64,000 nucleotides of DNA from RFXV01 sp038150465 (GCA_038150465.1 JAYOTP010000003.1:50176-114175); one strand, 5' to 3'; positions 18,947-27,383 are shown, counted from the stretch's first letter. A program made the numbers and translations. Notes: generated by a model not told the origin, from the letters alone.

Positions 18947-19356
18947 TCTCCGTAGTATTCGACAAAGTTGTTTTCTGTTTCTTCCAGGCGGATGCAATGC
19001 AGCTGGGCGCCTTCTTTTGCGATCAGCGGTTGCAGAATTTTCCAGATCTCAATGGCCAGAACCTCCGTGGAGGCCATCTTTCCCTCGAGGAAGGGCACAT
19101 CCAGGTTCAGGTTACGATGGTCGAGGTGAACGATCACATGCTCGCGGATCAAATTCCTGAGAACCTGCAGATCCATGACAAAACCGGTGTCTTTTTGGAT
19201 CTCTCCTTTGACATCGACAATGAGGTTGAAATTGTGCCCATGGAAATGCGGATTGGCACAAGGTCCGAAGACTTCAAAATTCCGCTCATCCGTCCAATCC
19301 GGATTGTACAACCGATGGGCTGCATTGAATCGCTCCCTTCGCTGAATATGAACCAT
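18943..19356 (-). CDS. queD: 6-pyruvoyl/6-carboxytetrahydropterin synthase family protein (QueD-like)
   Basis: T-fold enzyme acting on dihydroneopterin triphosphate, most likely making 6-carboxytetrahydropterin for queuosine tRNA modification. The 137-residue protein has the zinc ligands His14, His39 and His41 and a likely catalytic Cys33, with the Glu of RLEETENN near the end. The spacing C-x5-HGH (CANPHFHGHN) is that of eukaryotic-type pyruvoyltetrahydropterin synthases rather than the C-x3-HGH of E. coli QueD, so the exact product is uncertain. It is the first gene of the queD-fabD-mvaD-kinase-ubiA operon and has a perfect -7 element 17 bases upstream. Confidence 0.88.
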   Translation of the reverse strand: MVHIQRRERFNAAHRLYNPDWTDERNFEVFGPCANPHFHGHNFNLIVDVKGEIQKDTGFVMDLQVLRNLIREHVIVHLDHRNLNLDVPFLEGKMASTEVLAIEIWKILQPLIAKEGAQLHCIRLEETENNFVEYYGE

Positions 19357-19373
19357 TCAAGGCAAAATTTCGG

Positions 19374-19381
19374 CAAAGATA
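19374..19381 (-). promoter_or_regulatory. -7 promoter element for the queD-fabD-mvaD operon
   Basis: The minus strand reads TATCTTTG, a perfect TAnnTTTG, 17 bases upstream of the queD ATG. It sits back to back with the hppA element at 19410-19417, so the two divergent units share a 99-base control region. Confidence 0.6.
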
Positions 19382-19409
19382 GGCAGAAGAGTGTGTGGGG
19401 AGTAGCACC

Positions 19410-19417
19410 TATATTTG
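19410..19417 (+). promoter_or_regulatory. -7 promoter element for hppA
   Basis: TATATTTG matches TAnnTTTG perfectly, 38 bases upstream of the hppA ATG. No clear -33 TTTG box is seen at the usual distance. Confidence 0.55.
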
Positions 19418-19455
19418 CCGCCCTTAAGAGAGACTGAATTAATCAATACAACACC

Positions 19456-21969
19456 ATGAATACAATGGTTTATCTGGTTCCCGTTCTGGGGATCGTCGGT
19501 TTGCTGGTCATGATCGTCAAGGCGATCTGGGTATCCAAGCAAGACTCAGGAGAAGAGAATATGAACGAGTTGGCGGGCTATATCGCCAAAGGTGCATTGG
19601 CCTTCCTGCGTGCAGAATGGCGGGTGCTGGGCATCTTTTCTGTTATCGCCGCCGCCCTTCTCGGATGGTCGGGTACTTTGGTAGAGAACAGCGATTGGGT
19701 CATCGCCATCAGTTTTTTGATCGGTGCCTTCTTCTCTGCTTTTGCCGGATGGATCGGTATGAACATCGCTACCAAAGCCAATGTGCGAACCACGCATGCG
19801 GCGCGCACCAGCCTGGCCAAGGCCCTGTCAGTTTCCTTTACCGGAGGTACAGTGATGGGATTGGGCGTTGCAGGTCTTGCAGTTCTCGGACTCAGTGTAT
19901 TGTTCATTGTATTCACCGGCATGTATGGTGATGAGCAGATGGGCAAGACCCTCGAAGTACTGGCCGGATTTTCTTTGGGCGCCGAATCCATTGCCCTTTT
20001 CGCTCGTGTGGGCGGAGGGATCTATACCAAGGCCGCCGACGTTGGGGCCGATCTCGTGGGTAAGGTCGAAGCCGGTATTCCAGAGGACGATCCACGCAAT
20101 CCAGCAACCATTGCAGACAATGTAGGTGACAATGTGGGCGATGTGGCCGGTATGGGCGCAGACCTCTTTGGTTCCTATGTGGCCACCATTTTGGCTACGA
20201 TGGTCCTCGGACATGAGGTCCAGTCGGTCGACAACTTTGACGGTATCGCTCCCATTTTGCTGCCCATGCTCATTGCGGGTCTGGGTCTGATCTTCTCGAT
20301 CATTGGCACCTTCTTCGTGCGCATCAAGTCAGAAGACGATTCGGTACAGAAGGCGCTCAATATGGGCAACTGGGGATCCATCATCCTCACAGCGGTCGCT
20401 TCGTATTTCGTGGTCATGTGGATGCTGCCTGAGCAGATGGTATTCGAGCGGGGCAACTTTGTCTTCACCAATATGGATGTGTTCTACGCCATCATCATCG
20501 GACTGGTCGTCGGTGCGCTGGTGAGCATCATCACAGAATACTACACCTCCATGGGACGCCGTCCAGTGAACAGCATCATCCAGCAGTCAGCCACAGGTCA
20601 TGCGACCAACATCATTGGCGGTCTGTCGGTTGGAATGGAATCCACCGTTCTTCCCATTTTGGTACTTGCCAGTGGGATCTATGGTTCCTATGCAGTAGCA
20701 GGTTTGTACGGAGTCGCCATTGCGGCGGCGGGAATGATGGCCACTACGGCCATGCAACTCGCCATCGATGCCTTCGGACCCATTGCGGACAACGCAGGCG
20801 GGATCGCCGAAATGAGCGGGCTGCCCAAGGAAGTGCGCGAGCGCACAGATAATCTGGATGCCGTAGGCAATACGACTGCAGCTACCGGAAAAGGATTTGC
20901 GATCGCCTCGGCTGCCCTTACAGCTCTGGCCCTCTTTGCCGCCTATGTAGGTCTTGCCGGTATTGACGGCATCAATATTTATAAAGCCGAAGTGCTGGCC
21001 ATGCTCTTTGTGGGTGGGATGATCCCTTTCATCTTCTCTTCTCTGGCCATAGCAGCGGTAGGTCGAGCGGCCATGGACATGGTCAAGGAGGTGCGTCGAC
21101 AATTCAAGGAGATCCCTGGGATCATGGAAGGAAAGGCGCAGCCAGAATATGAGAAGTGTGTGGAGATCTCCACAGCTGCTTCCATCCGGGAGATGATCGC
21201 ACCGGGTGCGATCGCCTTGATCGCCCCTGCTTTGATCGGTTTCCTGTTCGGCCCTGAGGCACTGGGTGGCCTTCTGGCAGGCATCACCGTGAGCGGTGTG
21301 CTCATGGGTATTTTCCAGAACAATGCGGGTGGCGCCTGGGACAATGCCAAAAAGAGTTTTGAGGCCGGCGTTGAGGTAGATGGAAAGATCGAGTACAAAG
21401 GATCAGAGCCCCACAAGGCCTCCGTCACTGGAGATACGGTGGGTGACCCATTCAAGGACACCTCCGGCCCATCGATGAACATCCTGATCAAACTGACTTC
21501 GATCGTCGCGCTGATCATCGCTCCGCACATTGCAGAATCCGGCCATTCTGAGGGACATCATGAGGCCACTTCAGAAGAAACGGCAGCGGTAGAGGAGATG
21601 ATGGACACCATGTTCGGGGTGGAGACCTTTCAGGCCGAGAACGCCCGCATCGATGTGCAGGGAACAAGCGGAACCATCAGCAATGTTCATGTACAGGGTA
21701 TACAGATGGAGATAGGAAACGGAAAAGTCAGCTCCATGGAGATCTCCCTTGAAGATGAGCGCCTGGGCAAGGAAGCCTTTTCGGGAAAAGAAGTGCGATT
21801 GGTGGAATTCTCTGCCGAGCGCGTCTGGAGACACGGATCTGAATTCGTTGGTCATGGTCAGGCCCTTATCCAGGGAATGGAGCAGCAGGCGATGGAAGCC
21901 ACTGTGCGTTTCCAGATCACTCCTGCACGTACATTGAAAGGAAGCCTGATCTGCCAGGATCTGGGCTGA
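19456..21969 (+). CDS. hppA: Ion-translocating membrane pyrophosphatase with C-terminal YceI-like extension
   Basis: Hydrolyses cytoplasmic pyrophosphate and pumps Na+ and/or H+ outward. Residues 1 to about 695 are a complete M-PPase with about 16 TM helices and the catalytic motifs DVGADLVGKVE (196-205), DNVGDNVGD (221-229), DNAGGIAEM and NAGGAWDNAKK. The sequence GNTTAATGK (471-479) has Ala where K+-independent enzymes have Lys, which predicts K+ dependence. Residues about 696-837 are extra. After a His/Glu-rich linker comes a segment resembling the YceI fold: an ERLGKEAF motif (768-775), F785-S786, and a later G799...I805-x-G807 strand pair. The C-terminus of M-PPases faces the periplasm, where YceI proteins work. 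The gene is divergent from the isoprenoid operon. Confidence 0.93.
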   Translation: MNTMVYLVPVLGIVGLLVMIVKAIWVSKQDSGEENMNELAGYIAKGALAFLRAEWRVLGIFSVIAAALLGWSGTLVENSDWVIAISFLIGAFFSAFAGWIGMNIATKANVRTTHAARTSLAKALSVSFTGGTVMGLGVAGLAVLGLSVLFIVFTGMYGDEQMGKTLEVLAGFSLGAESIALFARVGGGIYTKAADVGADLVGKVEAGIPEDDPRNPATIADNVGDNVGDVAGMGADLFGSYVATILATMVLGHEVQSVDNFDGIAPILLPMLIAGLGLIFSIIGTFFVRIKSEDDSVQKALNMGNWGSIILTAVASYFVVMWMLPEQMVFERGNFVFTNMDVFYAIIIGLVVGALVSIITEYYTSMGRRPVNSIIQQSATGHATNIIGGLSVGMESTVLPILVLASGIYGSYAVAGLYGVAIAAAGMMATTAMQLAIDAFGPIADNAGGIAEMSGLPKEVRERTDNLDAVGNTTAATGKGFAIASAALTALALFAAYVGLAGIDGINIYKAEVLAMLFVGGMIPFIFSSLAIAAVGRAAMDMVKEVRRQFKEIPGIMEGKAQPEYEKCVEISTAASIREMIAPGAIALIAPALIGFLFGPEALGGLLAGITVSGVLMGIFQNNAGGAWDNAKKSFEAGVEVDGKIEYKGSEPHKASVTGDTVGDPFKDTSGPSMNILIKLTSIVALIIAPHIAESGHSEGHHEATSEETAAVEEMMDTMFGVETFQAENARIDVQGTSGTISNVHVQGIQMEIGNGKVSSMEISLEDERLGKEAFSGKEVRLVEFSAERVWRHGSEFVGHGQALIQGMEQQAMEATVRFQITPARTLKGSLICQDLG

Positions 21970-21983
21970 GCACTATATCTCGA

Positions 21984-22598
21984 TCAGAATAAGCCGTTGA
22001 CTTCGGCGTCGATGCGTTCGATGATCTCACCAAGATCACGCGGATTGTCGCCGAACTTATTGACGTCGGCATCGATGAAGAGGATCTTCCCCTTGCTGTA
22101 GGTGGTGATCCACGCCTCGTAACGCTCATTCAAACGGTTCAGGTAATCCAGTCGGATCCCCGCCTCGTAAGATCTTCCCCTTTTTTGGATCTGTTCCACC
22201 AAAGTGGAAACACTGGCCCGCAGATAGATCATCAGATCGGGCGGCTGGAGAAAGGGTTCCATCAGGTTGAACAAGGACTGGTAGTTGTCATAGTCCCTTT
22301 CAGGCATCAGGCCCATTGCATGAAGATTCGGAGCGAAGATGTATGCGTCCTCATAGATCGTGCGGTCCTGTATGATGTTCTTCCCGCTCTCACGGATGTC
22401 GACCACTTGCCGGAAGCGGCTCTGAAGAAAGTAGATCTGCAGGTTGAATGACCAACGCTGCATGGCGGTATAGAAATCGTCGAGATACGGATTGTCCGTT
22501 ACGTCTTCAAAGTGTGGTTCCCACTTGTAATGCTTGGCCAATAATTCGGTCAATGTGGTCTTCCCCGACCCGATATTCCCTGCGATTGCGATGTGCAT
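21984..22598 (-). CDS. Deoxynucleoside kinase
   Basis: Phosphorylates deoxynucleosides for nucleotide salvage, using ATP. The 204-residue protein begins with the P-loop GNIGSGKTT (7-15), has the conserved Glu-Asp at FEDVTDNPYLDDFY, the DRTIYEDAYIFA motif, and the LID-region arginines in QKRGRSYE. It belongs to the dAK/dGK family; relatives are annotated as deoxyadenosine/deoxyguanosine kinase, but base preference cannot be fixed here. It converges on hppA with 14 bases between the stops. Its 103-base upstream gap holds two mutually exclusive short hairpins (22651-22677). Confidence 0.92.
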   Translation of the reverse strand: MHIAIAGNIGSGKTTLTELLAKHYKWEPHFEDVTDNPYLDDFYTAMQRWSFNLQIYFLQSRFRQVVDIRESGKNIIQDRTIYEDAYIFAPNLHAMGLMPERDYDNYQSLFNLMEPFLQPPDLMIYLRASVSTLVEQIQKRGRSYEAGIRLDYLNRLNERYEAWITTYSKGKILFIDADVNKFGDNPRDLGEIIERIDAEVNGLF

Positions 22599-22650
22599 AA
22601 AAGAGCTTTCTGGTTCTCGAAATTCCCGACCTTATTAGATCTGAAACAGG

Positions 22651-22677
22651 CAGCGGAAACATCCGCTGAGACGGATG
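22651..22677 (-). promoter_or_regulatory. Mutually exclusive hairpins upstream of the deoxynucleoside kinase
   Basis: Read on the minus strand, CATCCG can pair with CGGATG (6-base loop), while the overlapping CAGCGG can instead pair with the following CCGCTG. Both stems share the middle segment, so only one can form. The site lies about 53 bases before the kinase ATG and about 30 past the upstream gene's stop. No T-run follows, so it is not a standard terminator. Confidence 0.25.
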
Positions 22678-22701
22678 AAATTAACTATTTAATTCAATTC
22701 G

Positions 22702-23499
22702 TCAAGGCGAAAAAAGCAGCTTATAGAGGGTGCCTCCATCCGCGCGGAATAGCTGCGCATCCGTACCGCTCCAAGCTGCCCCTTTGGGCAATTCCAATTC
22801 GAGCTTCGTGCTCGAGCGCACAAGGCCTTCCTGATCGGCCACCCACCAGATCGTCCGACCCAGAGAGAAGCTTTCGGCAGCATCCACAGGGATCCGCCGA
22901 ACGAAGTTGCCCATGGTGTCAAATTCGACGAGTCCTTTTTCCAAGAGAAGATAGACCCCGCGCACATTGCATCTCAAGCCCAGGATCCGTGATTCTTCCT
23001 GAAGCAGTTGGGTGATGGGCGGCGTGCGGAAGACGATCTCCATCCGGCGCATATCCATTTTTAGGAGCCGGTCCGAGGCTTGGTCGAAAAGCCAGAGAAA
23101 ATGCTCATCGGTCAGAGCCGCGCAGGGCACATCCGCCATACCAAGATCAAAAAAGGAAAGAGCCGGCCGAATGGGGTTCAGCCGATTGTCGAGCAGGAGC
23201 ATTTGATTGAACTCCGGATAATGAAGCAGTACACGCATCGGATCCTGTACCTGCACCTGAGAGGGTATGCCGAGGTCGGGACGGCTGAAACGAGCGATCT
23301 CCAGGCCATATTCATCCGTTTTGATCAGTCGGTCATTGAAGACAAGGTAGAGGTGGCCCAGATGATCGGCTTCCAGATCCAGGATGGGCTCGTCGAACTC
23401 GGCGATAGCTACAGCCATGGGTTGGTTTCTCTGTCCCCATGCCGTGAGGGAGAGCACAGCTGTCAGCAGTAGGAAGAGCTTAGTGGATCCGCTCTTCAT
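22702..23499 (-). CDS. Secreted protein of unknown function, propeller-like
   Basis: I do not recognise a named family. From the ATG at 23499 the protein is 265 residues with a signal peptide (KSGSTKLFLLLTAVLSLTAWGQ). The mature part is made of short repeated strand patterns (ILDLEADHLGHLYLVF, RLIKTDEYGLEIARFSR, KGLVEFDTMGNFVRRIPV) of the type seen in beta-propellers. It is probably periplasmic. It overlaps the end of the GH3-family gene by 20 bases, so the two are translationally coupled and may act together; the nature of that link is unknown. An upstream ATG at 23547 is less likely because it would place 16 residues before the signal peptide. Confidence 0.75.
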   Translation of the reverse strand: MKSGSTKLFLLLTAVLSLTAWGQRNQPMAVAIAEFDEPILDLEADHLGHLYLVFNDRLIKTDEYGLEIARFSRPDLGIPSQVQVQDPMRVLLHYPEFNQMLLLDNRLNPIRPALSFFDLGMADVPCAALTDEHFLWLFDQASDRLLKMDMRRMEIVFRTPPITQLLQEESRILGLRCNVRGVYLLLEKGLVEFDTMGNFVRRIPVDAAESFSLGRTIWWVADQEGLVRSSTKLELELPKGAAWSGTDAQLFRADGGTLYKLLFSP

Positions 23500-25015
23500 T
23501 GCTCGAATGCAGGAAGGGATAGAGTTCCTCAACAAAACGACGGTCATTGCTCAGACGAGGTACTTTGTGTTGTCCGCCAAGTTTGTTCTTGGATTTCAGC
23601 CAATTGTGAAAAGTGCCAACCGGTGCCGCATGGATCTTCGGGAAATTCAGTGCCATGTCTTTGTGCCGTTTGGCCTCATAATCGGTGTTCAGTTTTTTCA
23701 ATTGTTCATCCAACAGGCGGCTGAAGGTGGCCATGCTTTCTGGCGGACGATCGAATTCGATGATCCATTCGTGGCCGCCCTGCGCATCCTGGCTCATATA
23801 CACCGGTCCGGCTGTGTAATCGGTGATCTGGGCATCTGTGGCCTCCGAGGCGAACTGAAGCGCACGTTCGGCATTCTCCACGATCAATTCCTCGCCAAAG
23901 GCATTGATGAAGTGTTTGGTCCTTCCCGTTACCCGGATCCGGTAGGGAGCACAGGAGGTGAACACCACCGTATCGCCCAGCGCATAGCGCCACAAACCAC
24001 CATTGGTGCTGATCACCATGGCATAGTTCACACCTGGTTCCACCGCTTCCAAAGGAATGGCATCGTCTTCACTGCCGCCCAATGGGATGAACTCATAGTA
24101 GATCCCGTAGTCCAGCATGAGCAGCATATCATCGCTGTCCGTCCGGTCCTGTATACCAAAAAAGCCTTCACTGGCATTGAATGTCTGGAAGTAGTGGAAT
24201 CCTTCTTGGGGGATCAGTGCGTCGAATTGTTCCTTGTACGGAGCGAATGAAACGCCACCGTGCATGTAGAGTTCCAGGTTGGGCCAAACCTCTTTGAGGT
24301 CTTTGGCGCCACTGATCGCAAGTACCTTCTTCACAAGAACAAGCATCCAGCTGGGTACGCCAGCCAAACTGGTCACGTCTTCTCCTATGGTCTTCTTGGC
24401 GATGGTATCGATCTTCTCTTCCCATTCGTCCATCAGGCTGATCTTGTTGCTGGGTGTACTCATCATTGTCACCCAGTAGGGCAGATGCTCGATGATGATA
24501 GCGGAGAGATCCCCGTAAAAGGAATCATCGTTGAGGCTGTTGATGGCCGTGCTTCCGCCCAGCCTCAGTCCTTTTCCTGTGAAAAGTCGGCTGTTCGGAA
24601 CGGCATTGCAATAGAGGGAGAGCAGATCTTTCCCTCCCTTGAAGTGGCATTCAAAGAGAGATTCCCTGCTGATGGGGATGAACTTACTGCGCGATGAAGT
24701 GGTCCCGGAAGATTTGGCAAACCACTTGACCTCTGAAGGCCAGGTCAGGTTCTGCTCACCTTTCCGCAGCCGGTTCACAAGGGGCTCCATTTCTTCGTAG
24801 CGAACCACAGGGACCCGCCTTTTGTAGTGCTCGTGATCTCGGATGGAATCAAAGCCCCACTTTCTTCCGTATTCGGTTTGTGCTGCAGAACGGAGAAGTT
24901 GGTTCAAGCAGTCGTTTTGCACTTCCTGTGGATGTTCCATGAACCACTCGATCTGCTGGAAGCGTTTTTTCATCTTCCAGGACAACAGTTCGTTCAGTAG
25001 TTCCAGTCGGTGCAT
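23480..25015 (-). CDS. GH3-family adenylate-forming protein
   Basis: The 511-residue protein belongs to the GH3 family, best known from plant enzymes that conjugate jasmonate or auxin to amino acids after adenylation. The match includes the N-terminal helix bundle, the ATP-binding segment WFAKSSGTTSSRSKFIPIS near residue 105, and the later YALGDTVVFTSCAPYRIRVTGRTKHFINAFGEELIVENAE segment that closes over the active site. The bacterial substrate is unknown. It lies 15 bases after the S9 peptidase stop and overlaps the secreted propeller-like gene. No signal peptide is present, so it is cytoplasmic. Confidence 0.9.
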   Translation of the reverse strand: MHRLELLNELLSWKMKKRFQQIEWFMEHPQEVQNDCLNQLLRSAAQTEYGRKWGFDSIRDHEHYKRRVPVVRYEEMEPLVNRLRKGEQNLTWPSEVKWFAKSSGTTSSRSKFIPISRESLFECHFKGGKDLLSLYCNAVPNSRLFTGKGLRLGGSTAINSLNDDSFYGDLSAIIIEHLPYWVTMMSTPSNKISLMDEWEEKIDTIAKKTIGEDVTSLAGVPSWMLVLVKKVLAISGAKDLKEVWPNLELYMHGGVSFAPYKEQFDALIPQEGFHYFQTFNASEGFFGIQDRTDSDDMLLMLDYGIYYEFIPLGGSEDDAIPLEAVEPGVNYAMVISTNGGLWRYALGDTVVFTSCAPYRIRVTGRTKHFINAFGEELIVENAERALQFASEATDAQITDYTAGPVYMSQDAQGGHEWIIEFDRPPESMATFSRLLDEQLKKLNTDYEAKRHKDMALNFPKIHAAPVGTFHNWLKSKNKLGGQHKVPRLSNDRRFVEELYPFLHSSNEERIH

Positions 25016-25030
25016 GAATCAAGGTCCGTA

Positions 25031-27058
25031 TCAGTTCTTGAGCCAGCGGTCGAGCCAGCCAAAGAACTCACTGTGCCACAGCAGCCCATTTTGCGGACTG
25101 AGCACCCAATGGCCTTCATTGGGGAAGTAGAGGAAACGGCTGGGGATGTCTCTCAATTGAGCTGCCTGAAAAGCCTCCATCCCCTGGTTGATCGGAACGC
25201 GGAAATCAAGGCCGCCGTGGATCACCAGAATGGGTGCTGTCCAATTCTGTACATAGTTGCTCGGATCGAAGCGCGCGTAGCCTTCGGCATTGGCCTCTTC
25301 CCAATACGGTCCCTGCAGGTCCCAATTGGCAAAGAACATTTCCTCGGTACTCCCATACCAGCTCTTCAGATTGAACAGGCCGCAGTGGGATATCAGCGCC
25401 TTGAAGCGATTTTCGTGGATGCCAGCGAGCATGTACACGCTATAGCCGCCATAACTCGCACCCACGGCACCCAGACGCTCATTGTCCACAAAGGGCTCCT
25501 TCGCCACCTCGTCGATGGCCGACAGGTAATCCTTCATGGCCTGGCCGCCCCAGTCCCCTGAGATCTGTTCGTTCCACTCTTTTCCGAAGCCGGGCAATCC
25601 TCTGCGGTTGGGCGCAACAACGATATAACCTTTGGCGGCCATCAGCTGGAAATTCCACCGAAAGCTGTAGAACTGAGAGACCTGACTTTGCGGTCCTCCC
25701 TGGCAATAGAGGAGCGTCGGGTATTTTTTGTTCGGATCGAAATCGGGTGGATAGATCACCCAGGTGAGCATATCCTTTCCATCACTGGTCTTGATCCATC
25801 TCTTTTCGATGCGCGACAGATCGATCTCCGAATAGACCTTCTCATTGACCGCAGTCACGGCCTTTTCTTCGCCCTTGCTGTGGAAGAAGATCTCGGTGGC
25901 GTGGTTCATGTCCTGACGGGTGTAGACCAATTCGTCGTCCACGGGAATGAAGCTGTTGTAGTTGTGCGGTCCGTTCAGGATCGGACGCGTGGAGATCCTC
26001 AGGGTCTTACCCGGCTTCCAAGAGAAACCCAGGCTGTGGATCTGCTGGGTTCCCTGCTTTGGAAGTCCGAAAACGATCTTGCCTTTGCCTGCCCAACTGA
26101 ATCCGGAGACATGCAGGTCTGCGATCAATTTGGCCTTGATCCCGCTTTTCTGATCCATGATCCAGAGCTCGTTGACATCGCTCTCGTAGCCATCTCGCGG
26201 CATGGAGGTCCAGGTGAAATACTTTCCATCCGGTGACCATACGGGGTTCTTGTCATAGCCCATCATGCCTTCTGTGAGGTTGATGGTGGTCTGGTCTTCC
26301 AGGTTGTAGCAGTAGATGTCTGAGTTCGTGCTCACTGCATATTCCTTGCCCGTCTTCTTCTTGCAGACATAAGCGATGCGCCGTCCATCCGGGCTCAGGG
26401 CAAATTCCTCCGAACCGCCAAAGGGCATCATGGGGCTGTCGAAGGTTTCCCCATCCATGATGTCGGTAAAGTCCATGACTTCCGTCTTTCCATTGACCCA
26501 GGGGATCATGGAATAGCAGACATGCTGCGAAAGGTCATCCGACCAACTGGACCAGTGGCGGTACATGAGGTCTTCGGTCACCAATGCATCGGCCTTGTCC
26601 AGCTCTGGGTAGCGGTCGGCTGTGGATTCCATGGTCTTGAATTCCTTGGAGAATAAAAGCATGATCCCGTTCTTCTGCGGATAGGCCTTCACATTGGATA
26701 TGCCCCCTTCGATGCGTGTTTTTTGGATCACTTCCCCGCTTTTCAGGTCCATCGTATGGTACTGACCGCCCAAAGCGAATCCGATCAGGTCGTCTGTGAG
26801 GAAGGAAGCTGAATAGACCCCTTTTCCAAATTCGGTCAGCTGGCGGGTGGATCCGCTCTCCAGATCGGCCAGATACAGCTCCCGAACGCCGGAATTGGCC
26901 TCTGTATCGTAATACGAAACGCCGTACAGTACCTGATCTTCACGGGCATCTTCCAGACCTACGCGCCCGAGTTCCCAGAGTTTTTCTGGGCTCATGGTAT
27001 TCTGAGCAGAGAGTGCAAAGCCAAGGAGGATGAGCAGGGAAAAAAGCGGGTTCTTCAT
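25031..27058 (-). CDS. S9-family serine peptidase (prolyl oligopeptidase type)
   Basis: Exported serine peptidase cleaving short peptides. From the ATG at 27058 it has 675 residues with a signal peptide ending near LGFALSAQ. Residues about 40-390 form WD40/PD40-like propeller repeats (for example GGSEFALSPDGRRIAYVCKK), followed by an alpha/beta-hydrolase domain. The catalytic triad is readable: Ser535 in GASYGGY, Asp618 in HGGLDFRVP and His650 in NEGHWV. The arrangement matches dipeptidyl or acylaminoacyl peptidases of this phylum; the exact specificity is unknown. It begins 4 bases after the DUF4286 stop. Confidence 0.94.
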   Translation of the reverse strand: MKNPLFSLLILLGFALSAQNTMSPEKLWELGRVGLEDAREDQVLYGVSYYDTEANSGVRELYLADLESGSTRQLTEFGKGVYSASFLTDDLIGFALGGQYHTMDLKSGEVIQKTRIEGGISNVKAYPQKNGIMLLFSKEFKTMESTADRYPELDKADALVTEDLMYRHWSSWSDDLSQHVCYSMIPWVNGKTEVMDFTDIMDGETFDSPMMPFGGSEEFALSPDGRRIAYVCKKKTGKEYAVSTNSDIYCYNLEDQTTINLTEGMMGYDKNPVWSPDGKYFTWTSMPRDGYESDVNELWIMDQKSGIKAKLIADLHVSGFSWAGKGKIVFGLPKQGTQQIHSLGFSWKPGKTLRISTRPILNGPHNYNSFIPVDDELVYTRQDMNHATEIFFHSKGEEKAVTAVNEKVYSEIDLSRIEKRWIKTSDGKDMLTWVIYPPDFDPNKKYPTLLYCQGGPQSQVSQFYSFRWNFQLMAAKGYIVVAPNRRGLPGFGKEWNEQISGDWGGQAMKDYLSAIDEVAKEPFVDNERLGAVGASYGGYSVYMLAGIHENRFKALISHCGLFNLKSWYGSTEEMFFANWDLQGPYWEEANAEGYARFDPSNYVQNWTAPILVIHGGLDFRVPINQGMEAFQAAQLRDIPSRFLYFPNEGHWVLSPQNGLLWHSEFFGWLDRWLKN

Positions 27059-27062
27059 GGGT

Positions 27063-27371
27063 CTATTTTTGGTCAAAAACATCGAGTAAAGTTCTGAAAG
27101 CTACGATTTTGGAGCCGTATTTCTGGGTGGTCGTCCTCCTGAGTTCATCGGCATAAAGCTGTTCGTAAAGACGGAAGCTTTCCAAGTCACTGGCTTCGTA
27201 CTGAATGGAGTAGGTTCTTCCCACTTCTTCCTCCACCAAGAGCCGGCCAAAACGGTAACCGCTGAAAAGTCCGGTATTCAGGACCATGGGAATGTGTTCT
27301 TCCTTCATCCATCGGAGCCAGTCCTCCTCAATGGAGGCTTCTACGTTCACCGTGACATTGTACAGGAGCAT
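27063..27371 (-). CDS. DUF4286 family protein
   Basis: A small cytoplasmic protein of about 102 residues matching DUF4286, a ferredoxin-like dimeric alpha-beta barrel type: it starts MLLYNVTVNVEASIEEDWLRWMKEEHIPMVLNTGLFSGYRF and contains a conserved YSIQYEASDLESFRLYEQ segment. Function is unknown. I use the ATG at 27371 rather than the one at 27386, because a perfect -7 element at 27384-27391 would put transcription start near 27377. It leads the run DUF4286, S9 peptidase, GH3, propeller protein. Confidence 0.85.
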   Translation of the reverse strand: MLLYNVTVNVEASIEEDWLRWMKEEHIPMVLNTGLFSGYRFGRLLVEEEVGRTYSIQYEASDLESFRLYEQLYADELRRTTTQKYGSKIVAFRTLLDVFDQK

Positions 27372-27383
27372 GCGTGCTTTTTC

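Noticed and set aside
23384..24250. 288-codon plus-strand frame opposite the GH3 and propeller genes
   Set aside because: Antisense shadow of two genes with recognisable features; no domain of its own.
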